A stretch of DNA of 64,000 nt from Heliocidaris tuberculata (lineage: Eukaryota > Echinodermata > Echinoidea > Camarodonta > Echinometridae): the NCBI GenBank assembly GCA_025618425.1, contig CM046833.1:1956172-2020171 (forward strand). The letters run 5' to 3'. Numbering within the stretch: the first letter of the stretch is position 1; the number at the start of each line of letters is the position of its first letter. A program made the position numbers and the translations under genes. Positions 11,401 through 25,145 of this stretch are shown here, in pieces. The notes below the pieces were generated by a model. The model was given only the letters and a program-made list of their open reading frames with translations. It was not told where the DNA came from and made no database searches.

Positions 11401-14400
11401 CATTTTTTAGAGCTCTGAATAAAAAGTTATTGAGCTAAACCACAAAATGTGGTCACTTGTCTCAAAAGGGTTAAAATATGGAAGAAAATCGAGCAGAAAT
11501 TACAAAGATACTGCTCAAAGAAGACGGGAATGTAGAATCAAGATTTGAGAAAAAGTCATGTCCCATAGAGAATACACGCAAAATGAGAAAAATTGACATG
11601 CCTCCTTTAATCGCAAAAATACGCCATGATCCCTTTGTCAAAATGAAAAATCGTGGAAACTGATCTTGTAGAGAATTGTCTCAGCTACAACATATCAAAC
11701 TTTGGAAGAAAATCGACAATCTATTACTGAAATATTGTCAAATGAATACAAAAATTATGACGTCATTTTTTCAAAATCAAATTTTTGAGTTCATAGGCAA
11801 ATATGATGACGTCACAACATATTTTTAGCCAAAATTTTGCATGAATTCAGATTTGCATCTTACAGGCTTTCAGAATATTTAATAAAATTTGGGGGTCACC
11901 GGCCATTCTGACGAGCTATGGCGGATTCTAGATAGGCATGTTTTTAGCACTTTTTACATTATATTCCCCATTGACGCGCGCGCGGATTTTAAAGTTTGGC
12001 GCGCGCGTGTGGCCTTATGGAAAGTCGAGAATGACTGTAAATAGTTGGAAATTGTCAAGAATAGTGTCAGAAATACATACCATGCGTAAAAACTGCGTTT
12101 TTACGTTCTGTACGAGCTGTGAACGCGCATAACGCGCGCACGGACGCGCACGGACGGAAAATTTTGAAATGCTTAAAATGTCCTGAACCGTACTCTAATT
12201 TGATTAAAAAGTGATTTTGAGCATTTTTAAATTTTGACGCGCGCGTACGTGCGCGTCATGACGTGCACGCGGATTTTGCTGACATGTTACATTGACCCTT
12301 GACCTGAAGTTCATGTGTTGTAAATATGGTTGATTTTTGATGATCCGTTGTGATGATATGATGAATCATGTAATTTTACAAAATGGTGCCTGGATGACGT
12401 CATGATGACCTGATGACCTTGAAAAGTTTCATGTGACATCTTCGTTATAAGCTTGATAACTGGTGTGAAAATCACGGAAATTGATCTGGACAATTTTAAG
12501 ATATCGTGCGCACAAAAACTTGAGGATAAAAATAATAAATAATAAATAATAATAAATAATAAAGAAAATTCTGACAAAATTAATAGGTGATCTGTCTACG
12601 ACAGACCACCTAATAATAACAATAATGATAATAATAACAATAAAGATAATGACAGTAATAATAATAATAATGATGGTAATAATAATATTGATATTAGTAA
12701 TAATGATGATGATGATAACAACAACAACAGTAATAATAATGATAATAACATATATTACATCATGTTTACGCAGGGTCCCCTCATCAATATTAATACCGTT
12801 CTCATCAAGGGCCCAGCACTCATAATTATTACCCTGGCTTTAGCAAAGCTCCAAAGATAAGGCCCTCACGTATTCAGGGCACATATTTACTATGATATTT
12901 TTTTCAAACCGACATGGAATGAGAAAAGGACACAAATTATTTTTCACTTCATGTGCATCGACTGTATCCTTGTAGTGTACAAGCAAATAGAACTATGCCA
13001 AGTCAATAGTTTCTGCTATACTGCCTCGCAGTCAGGTGTCAAATTTTGTTCTGACCAATCACAGGCCTAGAATCTTGATATATATCAGAAAATAATACCT
13101 GGGCCAATCGCTGCTTCAGAGCTGGCAGGGAGAGTGTAGGAGGAAGACAAGTCAAAGAAGAGCACATAGGAGATGTTCGGTGCATAGAAACGCCACAGGG
13201 CTGCAGGAATATTGTCCCCCGCCGCCACTGGCACGACTGAGTTAACCTCATATTGCTCACTTCCAAGAGACACATCAGCTAAACAGAAAAGAATATTGAT
13301 AAGACAGAGGCGAAGATTGAGAGTTTTGCCCGCTACATTGTATCTTACATGCATTCAGTGATCTTGCTTTTTTAACCCTCTGGCAGCAAAACTCTTTCAT
13401 CCCTGTAGGCGTAATGAAGCAATCATCGGGTATACCTGAAGGCAATAGGGTTATATTATTCATTGATATTCAAATAAACATACAACAGTTAAAAAGTGAA
13501 CACAGTTGAGGTTCTAGCTGTCTGAACTTATTTTCCATCAATGTTCCAGTCCTATACATGTAAATGCAGTCAGGACGAAGAAGATGCTGTTTTGGAAACA
13601 TGTAGCTTTAACCTTAAAAGGCCGGGTTATTTTGGCGCTCTCTCAGGGGGGGGGGGGATGGAATCCACCCCTCCCGGGATCTCGGCCGTGGAGCGATGAA
13701 CATTTCCGCAACTTAGCACACAGATAGAGTATCTTATAAAGAATAATCCTGTAAAGTTTCATACCTATATCTCAAACCAAATTTTAATTATCACTAATTG
13801 ATTATTTACATATTAGCGATTTGAAAATTCTGCACTGTGTACAATACATATGGAGAAATTAATTTTTGATGCTGTGCTGTACCCACTGGTAAAAATTTTA
13901 TAAATTTGGTATCAAAGGATGCGTAAGACTGTAGGCAATAAAGTCCTGAAAGTCCTGAAAAATTATCCCCACACATATCGCGGCAAACGTTCATGGGGGT
14001 GGGGGGGGGGGTGGATTCCATCCCCTGGCCCTTTTAGGGTTAAATGCAGAGGCAAGAAAAGATATGCATACTGTGAAATTGTGGTGATAGTAATGAAATT
14101 ATAAGTTTTAATTTGACAAATGTAATGACAGTTTTGGAAGTATTTTAAAATTGTGATTTTCCAACAATATGCATTTAGCATTCCAGACGCGTTTTGTATG
14201 CCACTACATTTTGCTAAGCTACCTTAGTGATCAAATCATGAATGTCAGACATCTGGGGAGAGTTTCATCAAATGTTTTGTCAGTGATTTTTACCGACAAC
14301 TGTTATAAGCTACTGAAATCCTTGCATCTGATTGGCTGAGAGCAAATATGTTGGTAAAAATCTCGGACAAAACACTTGATGAAATGCTCCCCTGGTATGC

Positions 14401-17400
14401 CACACATCTCTGTTCATCTTGTTGCCATATTTCATTTTGCCAGTAAACATCCAAGGAAGAGGTATAAATCATGGATGTCGAAACTGTCATGAAAAATATC
14501 TTTTTGATGTGTCATAGAGACAATTCTTAAAGGGAAAGTCCACCCTGGTATTAAGTTGATTTGAATAACTAGAAAAATGAGAGAAACAGATTAGTAAAAG
14601 TTTGAACAAAATCAGATAAGAAATAATAAAGTTATAAATTTTTGAAGTTGTAATCATTTAAACACAAATTGGCAACTCTGTGACGTATCTTGCGAGCTTC
14701 TCTCCCATTTGCTCAGTACAGAAAATCTCAAAATTGTTAATTTTCTTAGTTTTTGATGAAGGAATTAGATTTGTTTTATAAAGGTGTTCTGTAAAAACAC
14801 ATTAGCAATCATATGATTACATCTATGGTGAATGTATGATGGAATATTTTCTTTAGAGAAAATGGAAATTAATGATTTTTGGTGTACAGGGCAAATAGGA
14901 GATTAGCTCGCAAGATACATCACGGAGTTGCCAATTTGTGTTTGATTGATTACAACTTCAAAAATTCATAATTTTGTTATTTCTTATTGGATTCTGCTCC
15001 AACCTTCAATGATCTGTTTCTCTAATTTTTTTTACTTCTTTTAAAACCAACTTGTAATCAGGGTGGATGTCCCCTTTAATGGTGCCTATTCTTTGTGCAA
15101 ATTGGCACTCACAGCAAATAAAAGTTAAAACCATCCTGATGAACTTGTTCAGCTAATGAAAGTGAGAGAAACTTACTTGAGATGAGATCATAACCACAGC
15201 TCTTCTCATCATCCACATTGGTGCATTCTTGCTTCAGATTACAAACATACTCAGACAAGATGCATTCACCACTTGACTGACATCTGTATTGGCCAGCATT
15301 ACAAGCATCTGTTAAAGGGAACAATAAATAAATCAACCGCTAGAGGCGTCATCGTCTAAGTAGATACTTGTAGTATTAGCCAGTTACAATATTGCACATG
15401 CTTAGGTAAAGGTCATTTGGACAGAGTACAAGCAGAGACACCGAGGTCAAAGACCAGCAATGTGTGAGATTTTCCACGCATCAGCGCCAGGTACATGTAG
15501 GCGAGGAACCGTGCGCTCGCTGCATGGTATGTATAATATATATGGCGATAGGCTGTGAGGCCAGGCATGAGAAAGAGATTTTTGGGTGTGAGTAAAAGCC
15601 CTGATGCGTGACTTGTCACGCCTAATGCGTGAGACTTGGTAGGTCTGTACAAGTGACCTTGCTACAGTGTCATTTTGTACGCACCACAATGTGCGTATCA
15701 GTATGATTTCAGCTGTAAAACAAGCAGCGCGTCTAAAACAAATAACAAATGCACATGCACGTACAAATTGTGGTTACACTATTCCTTCATACAGAACCAT
15801 AAGAAAACATTTGGTAATAATTTAATTTTCCCCAGCAGTAAAAAAAAAAAATTCTATTCAATTTTAATCTTCTTTGACTTCAGAGTGCATGAAGAGAATG
15901 AACAAAAATTTCTGGACAATTGAAGGTTATTCCTTTCACTACAATGAAGATCGTCAAATACAATAAAAGCACGGTTCCCAGCATTTCATGGAAAAGCAAC
16001 AAAAATCCCTCATTATTCCCTGGAATTATTCCAGAATTATTACAGGAGCCACCTTTCCCAGAATCTCTTTAAAGTGAAGGCTAAAAAGATGTGTTCCTCA
16101 CCAATCTCCGTGACCTTGAGGGTGACATTCACAGAATAGCCAGCAGGGCGGCCAATCACGACATATGCCTTGTCATCCTCAATGGTCAAGCTAGTCGTCA
16201 CGGGTGGTTCGGCTTCATCGAACGGAAGGAAAAGGTAATGTGTGGTCTCTGGAACACCGGGATCATGGCCAGACCCGATTCGAATCCAAACCAAACCGCC
16301 TCCTTCGGGAAGGAAGTTTTGTAGTTCAACAAAGAGGGAGGTCCCGGTCGCGCTGGTGAAGAGCAACACAGCATATTCCACGTAGGGGTTGTTGGTAAAT
16401 GGGTAGGCTGTCGGCTGGGAGACGGTGAGAGGCTGTCCAGAAGTTACACTGTAGAACTCTGCAAACAAAGAAACAAATGTTGAAAAGGAGATGGGAGATG
16501 GTTGGTCTAGCTCAGTTTTTCTGTATCAATTTGTTCAACAGGAACATATACATGTACACGACATACAGTGCACACAAAAAAGTACACACTTTACATGTAA
16601 GAAAATCCCCCAAATGAAAATTTCACAATTTCTGGATGATTTATTTTCCCCTTAAAACACATCTAATTATAGGTCAAGGTCTAATAATTGGCTCAAACTA
16701 TGAGTATGGTACAGGTAGTAGTTTATGCTTGAGTGAGTACTGGCTATAATATCTGTATATCGACTGCCTGGAAATGCTAAAGAAAAAGCTACATCAGGAA
16801 ATACAGATAGAGGGGACCAATGTATGCACCTGCTCACTCTAACTAGGAGTTTTTAGTGGTGGCTCAATTCTCCTTGTGACTCATTCATCAAAGATCTTTC
16901 CCTGCTGGAACAGTGTCAAAGTCTTTATGAGAGCCCCAAATTATGTGTCTCTAAGGATGCCTAAGGGCTTGTTCACATATGGCGCGGTAAACCACGGCAG
17001 TTTAACAAGGGTTTTTTTTTTTTGCGTACTGCGCTTCAGATTTGTGTATCTTATACCACACAGGAAAGTGAATACACATAGGACCTTTCTTGAGTGCAGC
17101 TGCTTCTTTTCATCCCAACTTGCCAATCTTTTACAGGTAAAAAAAAAAATCTGCCATGGTAAACCGCAGGCAGTTTACTGCAGCATGTGTGAACCAGACT
17201 TCAGGCAGTCAAAGGGTGCTTACCTGCTTGAGTGGAATACTGGCAGAGCTCCTCCGACTCGTCTTCATAAAGGGGACAATCAAAGTAGAAATCACAGACC
17301 TTCGCTTCAGGGAGACATACACTATCAACTAAACAGGTATCACATTCTGAAAAAAAAAAGAAGTAACATAAATGCATGTAAAATAACAGCAGTCAATGAT

Positions 17401-20400
17401 AATAATAACACTAATAATAATGATCATGACATCAATTGTGATGATGATAATAATGATACTACTTTTAATAATAACAACAGCAATGGATAAGCATGGTAAC
17501 AGTTTAACAATTTAGGTCACAATCGCTTGTGTCTACAAAATAGGAATATTGACTGGCTCCACTTTCACAAAATATCTACGATATTGCCCTTCAAAGAATC
17601 ATACCCTCTTCTTCAACTTGAGGAATTCTTTCCAAGGGGTGCCCAATCAACACCTGGGTGGAGAGTGGCACATGTCGATTAATGTCTTGCAAAGTACACT
17701 AGTGCAGGGCGGGTGGCTCGAACCCACAACCTTTGCATATCCAGTCAAATGTTGGAGGTAATGTGGGCTAGTCACAGGACTGTCAACCACGAGGTATGGG
17801 GTACAAATCTCTCCCCCAGCTCTAACGTCCTTTGGCAGGACATTTTCCATACTCCACCAAGGTGAAATAAATGGGTACCTGGTAGGAAGAAATCACATGA
17901 ATGCCTGCGCACCTTGGTAGTCAGGCTAAAGCTGGGGTAACAACATGATTGCAGGACCCTCAGCGCGCACAGTTATTAATACTGATGAGGATACCCTGGG
18001 TAAACAAGACATATCATTATCATTATTAGTATTAATACTACAGTCCAACCTGCTTGAGCGACCACCTGTATAGAAAGACCACCTGTCTGTAAAGACCACA
18101 ATTTTGTTTCCTTCGAACAGTGTTTCTCATTGTTACATGTATTAACGGAACCTGTACTTAAAGACCACCTGCTCATAAAAACCGCTGTTCTAGCTTGTCT
18201 CCAGTGAGTGGTCTTTATATACAGGTGTACAGGTTTCACTGTATATCTATAAATATTATTTTTTATTTTTATTGTCAATATTACTATCAATATAAACCCC
18301 TGCACACCTTACGATCGGTCTGCGATCCGATTTCAGAAGAAAATGTAATATCATTTGACAAGTCATTTAAAAACGAAAAATATTTTTGATTGAGGGCCTG
18401 AATAGTCATACCGCTTAGCAAATTTTGACGAAAATGGAAATAATGGGAAATACGTACTGGGAAATACTCCAAAAACAATATTTTTCATCAGTACATGTAA
18501 ATTGCCTAAAAATGTACAGATTATTGGGAAAAGGGCCAGATTAAACACCTAGAGCAAAGAAAAGGTGACTTTTCCATTGTAGGAGGTTATATACAACTGC
18601 TTAAATAATGATGAATTACAGACTGTGTTAAAGTAATGGAAGTACATGTACCACCTTTAAAGTGGCTTATAGTCACTGTGAGAAATACAATTCTCTTTTT
18701 TTTTCTTCAAAAATCAAATCAATTAACCTTCTTTATACACATCCGTTTCATGAAGACTGTGGGATTGCAATGGAATTCATATAATAAACATGGAAAATGT
18801 AAAAATCCTGGCATTATTTTCTGAGGTTTATATGAATTTTATTACCTTTCAGTATGTGATTTATCATTCATCATAATTATCAACATTGTCATGTAGGCAT
18901 TTCATCAAACAGAAATCATTATGAATCAATTTTTTGTAGAATGCAAAGGTCCCGATAATCTAAGAAAATTGGTCTTCATTGGTACAATTACGCCCAATGC
19001 ACTGAATTGAGTGTAAAAGTTCACATATTACCTGACCTATCAAAAGATCACAGGACCAATGCGACGTTCTCAATTTGTCCATGTCCCCTTGGGGTTAGGG
19101 TCAGCTTTTATCAAACGAAAGGGGTTCATGTAGAACCAATAGGATGTAGTACTATGAGGGTCCCCCTCCACAGTGTGTGCTTGCTTGTCAATGATGGGCG
19201 TTCAATTCTTCAGCTTGTAAATATTCATGAGGCATAATTTGGATGGTGCCTTCGTAAAAAGGAGCATGACTCTATGATTTACACTGTTGTACATTACCAA
19301 AATTCATATTTTATCTTTTGATCTGAAACACTTCAAAACAACACAACAATTTGATACAATGTATTTTTCACCCTCATACACACTACAAGCATGTCAACAG
19401 CCAACAGAAGAAAAGTGTTGTAATGTGTCTTGAATTTGTGTCTTTAAAATGTGGATCAAAAAAGCAATGATATACAGACGAATAAGCCATTTAGAAACCA
19501 ATGTGCATGTGCATTGTATAATTGAAAATCATTGGTGAATAGGAACAGAATGGAAATTGGAAAATGGTGTTAAGGGTACACCCTGATGAGTGCAAGCTTT
19601 AGTATGTCTCTCTTCAACACCATTTTCCAATTCTGTAGTACCAAACATCTTTTCAGAATGGAAATTTATGCAATATATGTGCTATAAACTGTTACTTGTA
19701 TACCAAGACCCTTAACTTTATTGGGGAGGAGTTTGGAATATACAGTGTACTGTATGGTATTTGAAAAGGTAACGCTTTCAGAAGGCTTTGAAAGCATTAT
19801 CGTAAATTTAAATGACAATTAAAGGTCCATCTTTAACGTCATTACTGAGATGAAAAGGGTAACATGTGTAAATGAAACTAGAATGTATATTTCTGTTTCA
19901 CTTCTTGTTGTTTTGACGTGTTGACTACTGAATTCTCAAATCCCATACGCTTAATACAAGGACCACCCCACATGGTAGCTTTAGAGAGGCTTGAATACAA
20001 AAAAAAAAAAATAGGGAGAAACAGGCATTACATCATTATGTCTATTGGCAGCAAACACAAACACATGTAGCTGTTGGGGGTCAGTAACCTACAGTAGTAC
20101 ATGTATTTGAAATTTCGTATTTTGATTAGATAATGGCCCCCATGAGTATCTAATTAGTAATCCTATTCAGAAAATGTGTGGATTGTCTTTAGATATATTT
20201 CATAACTTTTTGTGTGAGATATTGTTTGCCAAAATATGCCGGGCAGGGTGTCAGGGTTCTTAAGGGGCCTGGAAATGACTGTTCTAACGATGCCGTTGAG
20301 TTTTCAGGCTTTTCAGTTATTCGTACCTACATGTAGATTTACATCTGAAATATCACTAATACTGTGTCTGTGGTCTCAGGAAAATGTACCTGACCATGTA

Positions 20401-21416
20401 TTTGTGAGGTCTTGATGTAAAATTTGATGATTCACTTCAGTAGGTCTGAAGATAGAAGGAAAGTTTGACCACATCTCAATTTTAAATGACGATGTGGAAA
20501 TCCTCGCATTCTCAATGCTAACATGGGGGCCATTATCTAATCATTCTCAATGCTGTCATGATGTGTGATGTCATATATGGAGAACTTTCCCATTTCTTTT
20601 GTACATAAATTACTCAAAGTGTCTCTTTCCTCAAGTCTTATGGTGTAACAGATATTTTTTTTTTTGGGGGGGGGGGAGGACATGTAAAAATATGTAACTT
20701 ACATGTATCATGTCTAATGGACTAAGAGTCTGATCTCATTAAAATGGGCAAAGGGATTATTTCCGATAATTTTTTCTACACAGCATATATAGTCAAAAGG
20801 GTGTAAATTCTAGTCTTAAAGTGCATGTAAAAGCCTCTCTGGCGCTCAGGAGATAATACATGTATACTTCAACATAACCAACTCAATACTTCTTTGTGTT
20901 CTTACCGATAGCAGTGACTCGGAACTTCACGTAGGCTTCCACACCCTTGGGGAAAGCGAGAGCAACAAAGCCGGTGTTGTTGGTTAGAGAGAAGTATGGG
21001 GAACTGCTGATGGAGTAACTATATCCTGACGCATCAAGGTAAGCTCTGTTCCCCGGACCGGATGCTGGATCGTCCCCAGCCCCAGCGATGATACGGAGGA
21101 GAGGGAGAATGGGAGAAGCGTCGGAGGACCACGTGTAGTTCTGTAGCTCCACGAAGAGGGTGGTTCCTGGTGCGGAGTTGAAGACGTAGTGGTAGAAGTC
21201 GTAGAACTTGCTAGCAGGTGTGCCACGATTTTCTACAGGATCTCCAGAGCTTTGTTCAAATGTCATCCATTCTCCAGTTGGGACATCAAACTCGACTAGG
21301 TGGGGGTAAATATCAAATCAAATCAAATCAAATGAAATCAATAAGCTAGTTTGTAATCAGCAGATGGTACAAATTTCCCATGATCTGTATGCAATGTGCT
21401 ACTCTATGAAAGCGTT

Positions 21417-21447
<31 letters not shown>

Positions 21448-24400
21448 AATTGGGCTTTTACAGACGTGTATCAATCAGATATGCTTATTTACGTCTGGAG
21501 ATCGACCTTTAACGTCACCATCCCAAAGACGGGACTCAGTCTCGAACCTGGGTCAGTTAAATAATTTTACAATTCCACTGTTAGCTGGATTACAGGTGCA
21601 CGCCACAACGTCCAGTTTTTAAGGTTATTTGTACTCGGTACAAATGTCCTTTATCTGCGGCTGCACATTTTGTATTTGTGAACTGGCTTATTGAATCCAA
21701 ATCAAATTAATCAAATCAATATGTTGAAATAAAATCACAATTTTGGATTATCATCTACATGTACTCTGACGGTTCGTAATTCCGAATATGAAAAAGGGTT
21801 CATATTTCCGAAGGTTTGTAATTCTAAAAAGTTATGTAGGGCTCTGTTGCATTTTCGCAATTACGAACCTTCGGAATTATGAACCCTAGTTCATTTTCGG
21901 AATTATGACCCTCCTGCTATGGGAATTTTGTGTTTCAGGATTACCAATCTTCAGAAAAACGAAGCTTAGGAAAAACGAGTGCCCCACGAATTCATAGTGG
22001 GTCCTTTTCATCTATTATCATAAAAAATGACACTGCCTAATAAGCCAGTTTGTAGATACAATCTTCATGTGAGCAGATTTACCAAATTCTTAACTTCAAC
22101 CCTGGACCAGACACAATGGCCCGTATTTTGAACTCACGGTGAACTTAAACCGCAGTCTACATGTAAGTGTGGTTTAAACCCAGTCTAACCTGCCCTTTAA
22201 ACTGGAGTTTAAGATAATCACATTCTGAACTCTGGTTAAGTTAAACTCAGTGCAGTCTAGACTCTAAGTGTGGTTTAATTTTGTACAGATGTTTAGACTC
22301 CAGCTAGGGGTATAGTTTAAATTCCGGTTTAACTTAGACTGGAGTTGAAGTTAAACTGGAGTTCAGAATACAGGCCTATAAATGTACCTAATCTTAACCC
22401 TACCCCTAAACCTAACTTCACCTTATTGCAACCTTCTCTATAATCCTACATATATATCTTTGATGAAATATAGTCCATAATATAACCAAAGCAGTGGTCA
22501 GGTCAACATCGACACATTTAACTCTTTGCTGGCTTTGGTAGACCAATGGAACAAACGGGGCTGCCACTGTCGACTTTTGGCACACATACAGTGTATATAA
22601 TGCACTTCATACAATATGGCAGTCCAGTGTTTTGGACCGTGGCGAATAAAGTGTTAAAACTAACAAGTCATAACTCACTTTGGTATGGACTTTATTCAAA
22701 GCGAAAACCTACATGTCTAGATTAAAAATAAACAAACAAACAAATCAAAACAAACCTCACACGGTAACAATTTTTGTAAATAGCGAATGTGATGAATTCT
22801 GAAAGTCAAATAATTGCATAGCAACGTTACTGGGATTGACGTAGGTTAGCAATATGCTACTTTATTTCATTTTACCAAAATATGTCAATATTTTATATTG
22901 ATGATTTGTTATACATCTATCTATAAATGTGACAAAATTGTTGATAATAAACAAAAAAATGAAATAAAATATAAAGAAAACAGGGAAGAAAATAAGGAGA
23001 ATCTTACTGATAAACTCAGAGTCTCTGCAGAGGCTTTCAGCTTCATCTTCTCCTCCAAGGCAGTTGTCATAGAAGTCACATACCAAAGAATCAAGAATAC
23101 ATTCTGAGCTTCCAGGGCAAGTAAAACATCCTTTGGGAAAAACAAAAACAAAAACAACTAGAGTTGAACAAGTACAACTATACAGGTGGGCTGTGGAAGA
23201 GTTGAAATACGATGGAGTAATAATATTGAAGTATGAAGTAGGCATGTGCCTACATAAATGCTTTGACGCGTGCACAGTACTGTGTATTAAAATGTCAAAA
23301 TGACGCGCAATCAATGTTAGAATCAATTTTAGACCAATAAAAGCATTTGTACATGTTTGCGCGCATGCGGGTAATGCGCGCGTGTGCGTACTAGCAGTTA
23401 TTATGCACGCACCAATTGCAAATGTTCAACAATGCCCTGTAACACATGCAGTCTATTCCAGTCAATCTAAGGCATTTTTACCGTTTGTGCGCGTATGGGC
23501 GTACGTACGCGTACGCACGCGTTTAAGAAAATATTCTAGAAATCATGTAGGATCAATTAAAATGCTAAAACAGTCAAAGATAAGATATTTTCATGCTGTA
23601 TACGGAACTTAAGGCCACTGACGCGCGCGCATGTGCGATTATAGACCATTTAGAGCATTTTCAGTTTTTGCGCGCGCGCAACTTTACCGACGCGCGCGTA
23701 CGCGCACGCACCCTATGTTCAATTAATTTCACTTTTAATTAACTTCCATCATGCCAAATATTGCTACTGTATGTTATGACTTTGAATTGCAGAGAAGCAC
23801 ATGTCAGAATTTTACAAAATGGCGCTTAGATGACGTCAAGATGCACGAACTATGTTGAAAAAATTTCTGTGCTGAGACAATAACCATATATATCATCGTA
23901 CCAAATTTGAATACATTTCAATAAGCCGTTTTGGAGATATTGTGCTTATACGGAACTTAAGGCCATTGACGCGCGCATGCGCGCACGCGCGGAAAACTTT
24001 TAAATGTTCAAAATGGCCTGAAATATGCCCAAAATTAATTATAGACCATTTTGAGCATTTTCAGATTTTGCGTGCGCGCACCTTCACCGACGCGCGCGTA
24101 CGCGCACGCACCCTATGTTCAATTAATTTCATTTTTAACAAGTGAATGAGTAAATTACGCAATGCGTAATAAATGTCCCCGCCGGAAATGCAGATCTGTG
24201 GAAATTAACTAGCCTGAACCTTAAAACTTCAGTGAAAAACTTTAGTGAATAAAATAATAATGTTACTGCATGCAAAAGAAGAGAATACCAACAATGCATG
24301 TATACAACTGAAATATAAAACATGAAAACATTATGAACCTTCAGCCATTTTGAATAAATTTGCATAAATTTGCATGAATAATGAATTTCAAAATTCTGTG

Positions 24401-25114
24401 TAGAAGTTTGGAAGCCCCCACCCAGCCCTATCAGATAAAACAATCGGAATAAAAATCCAATGTGAAATAGAGGAGAAGGTAGCATTTTTCGTCAAATTTG
24501 AATAAATTTGCATAAATTTGCATAATTAATGAATTTCAAAATTCTGTGTAAAAGTTTGGAAGCCCCCACCCAGCCCTATCAGATAAAACAATCGGAATAA
24601 AAATCCGATGTGAAATATAGGAGAAGTAGCATTTTACGTCAATTTAGAATAAATTTCCATAAATTTGCATAATTAATGAATTTCAAAATTCTGTGTAGAA
24701 GTTTGGAAGCCCCCACCCAGCCCTATCAGATAAAACAATCGGAATCAAAATCCGATGTGAAATAGAGGAGAAGTAGCATTTTTCGTCAATTTTGAATAAA
24801 TTTGCATAAATTTGCATAATTATTGAATTTCAAAATTCTGTGTAGAAGTTTGGAAGCCCCCACCCAGCCCTATCAGATAAAACAATCGGAATCAAAATCC
24901 GATGTGAAATAGAGAAGTAGCATTTTTCGTCGATTTTGAATAAACTTGCATAAATTTGCATAATTAATGAATTTCAAAATTCTGTGTAGCAGTTTGGAAG
25001 CCCCCACCCAGCCCTATCAGATAAAACAATCGGAATCAAAATCGGCCAAGAAATGACGGAGAAGTAGCATTTTCTAACATTTGAGCACACACGGACAGAC
25101 GGACGGACGGACGG

Positions 25115-25145
<31 letters not shown>

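Larger units (their letters stand above)
10062..12613. mobile_element. Composite element with TTAGGTGGTCTGTC terminal inverted repeats
   Basis: The left end at 10062-10075 and its exact reverse complement at 12600-12613 bracket 2.5 kb of non-coding DNA. Inside are AAAATGGTGCCTGGATGACG at about 10502 and again near 12380, GC-rich CGCGCGCG blocks, a tRNA-like relic and a TTAA element. Related DNA lies at 23.2-25.9 kb. AAT microsatellites flank both ends. Confidence 0.72.

Noticed and set aside
12311..12577. 88-codon minus-strand frame
   Set aside because: Lies inside the composite repeat at 10062-12613 and is made of repeat and AAT sequence.
13395..13437. Possible extra small exon with TGC TGC codons between exons 30 and 31
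   Set aside because: There is an acceptor-like CAG, but no convincing GT donor before the frame runs into TTAA and stops; it does not make an LDLa module.
15413..15689. Overlapping 79-80-codon minus-strand frames
   Set aside because: No domain, cysteine pattern or splice borders; they lie in an intron and overlap each other in different frames.
24330..25075. Regular direct repeats considered as a CRISPR array
   Set aside because: Units are contiguous with no unique spacers, of about 147 bases, in a eukaryotic intron.
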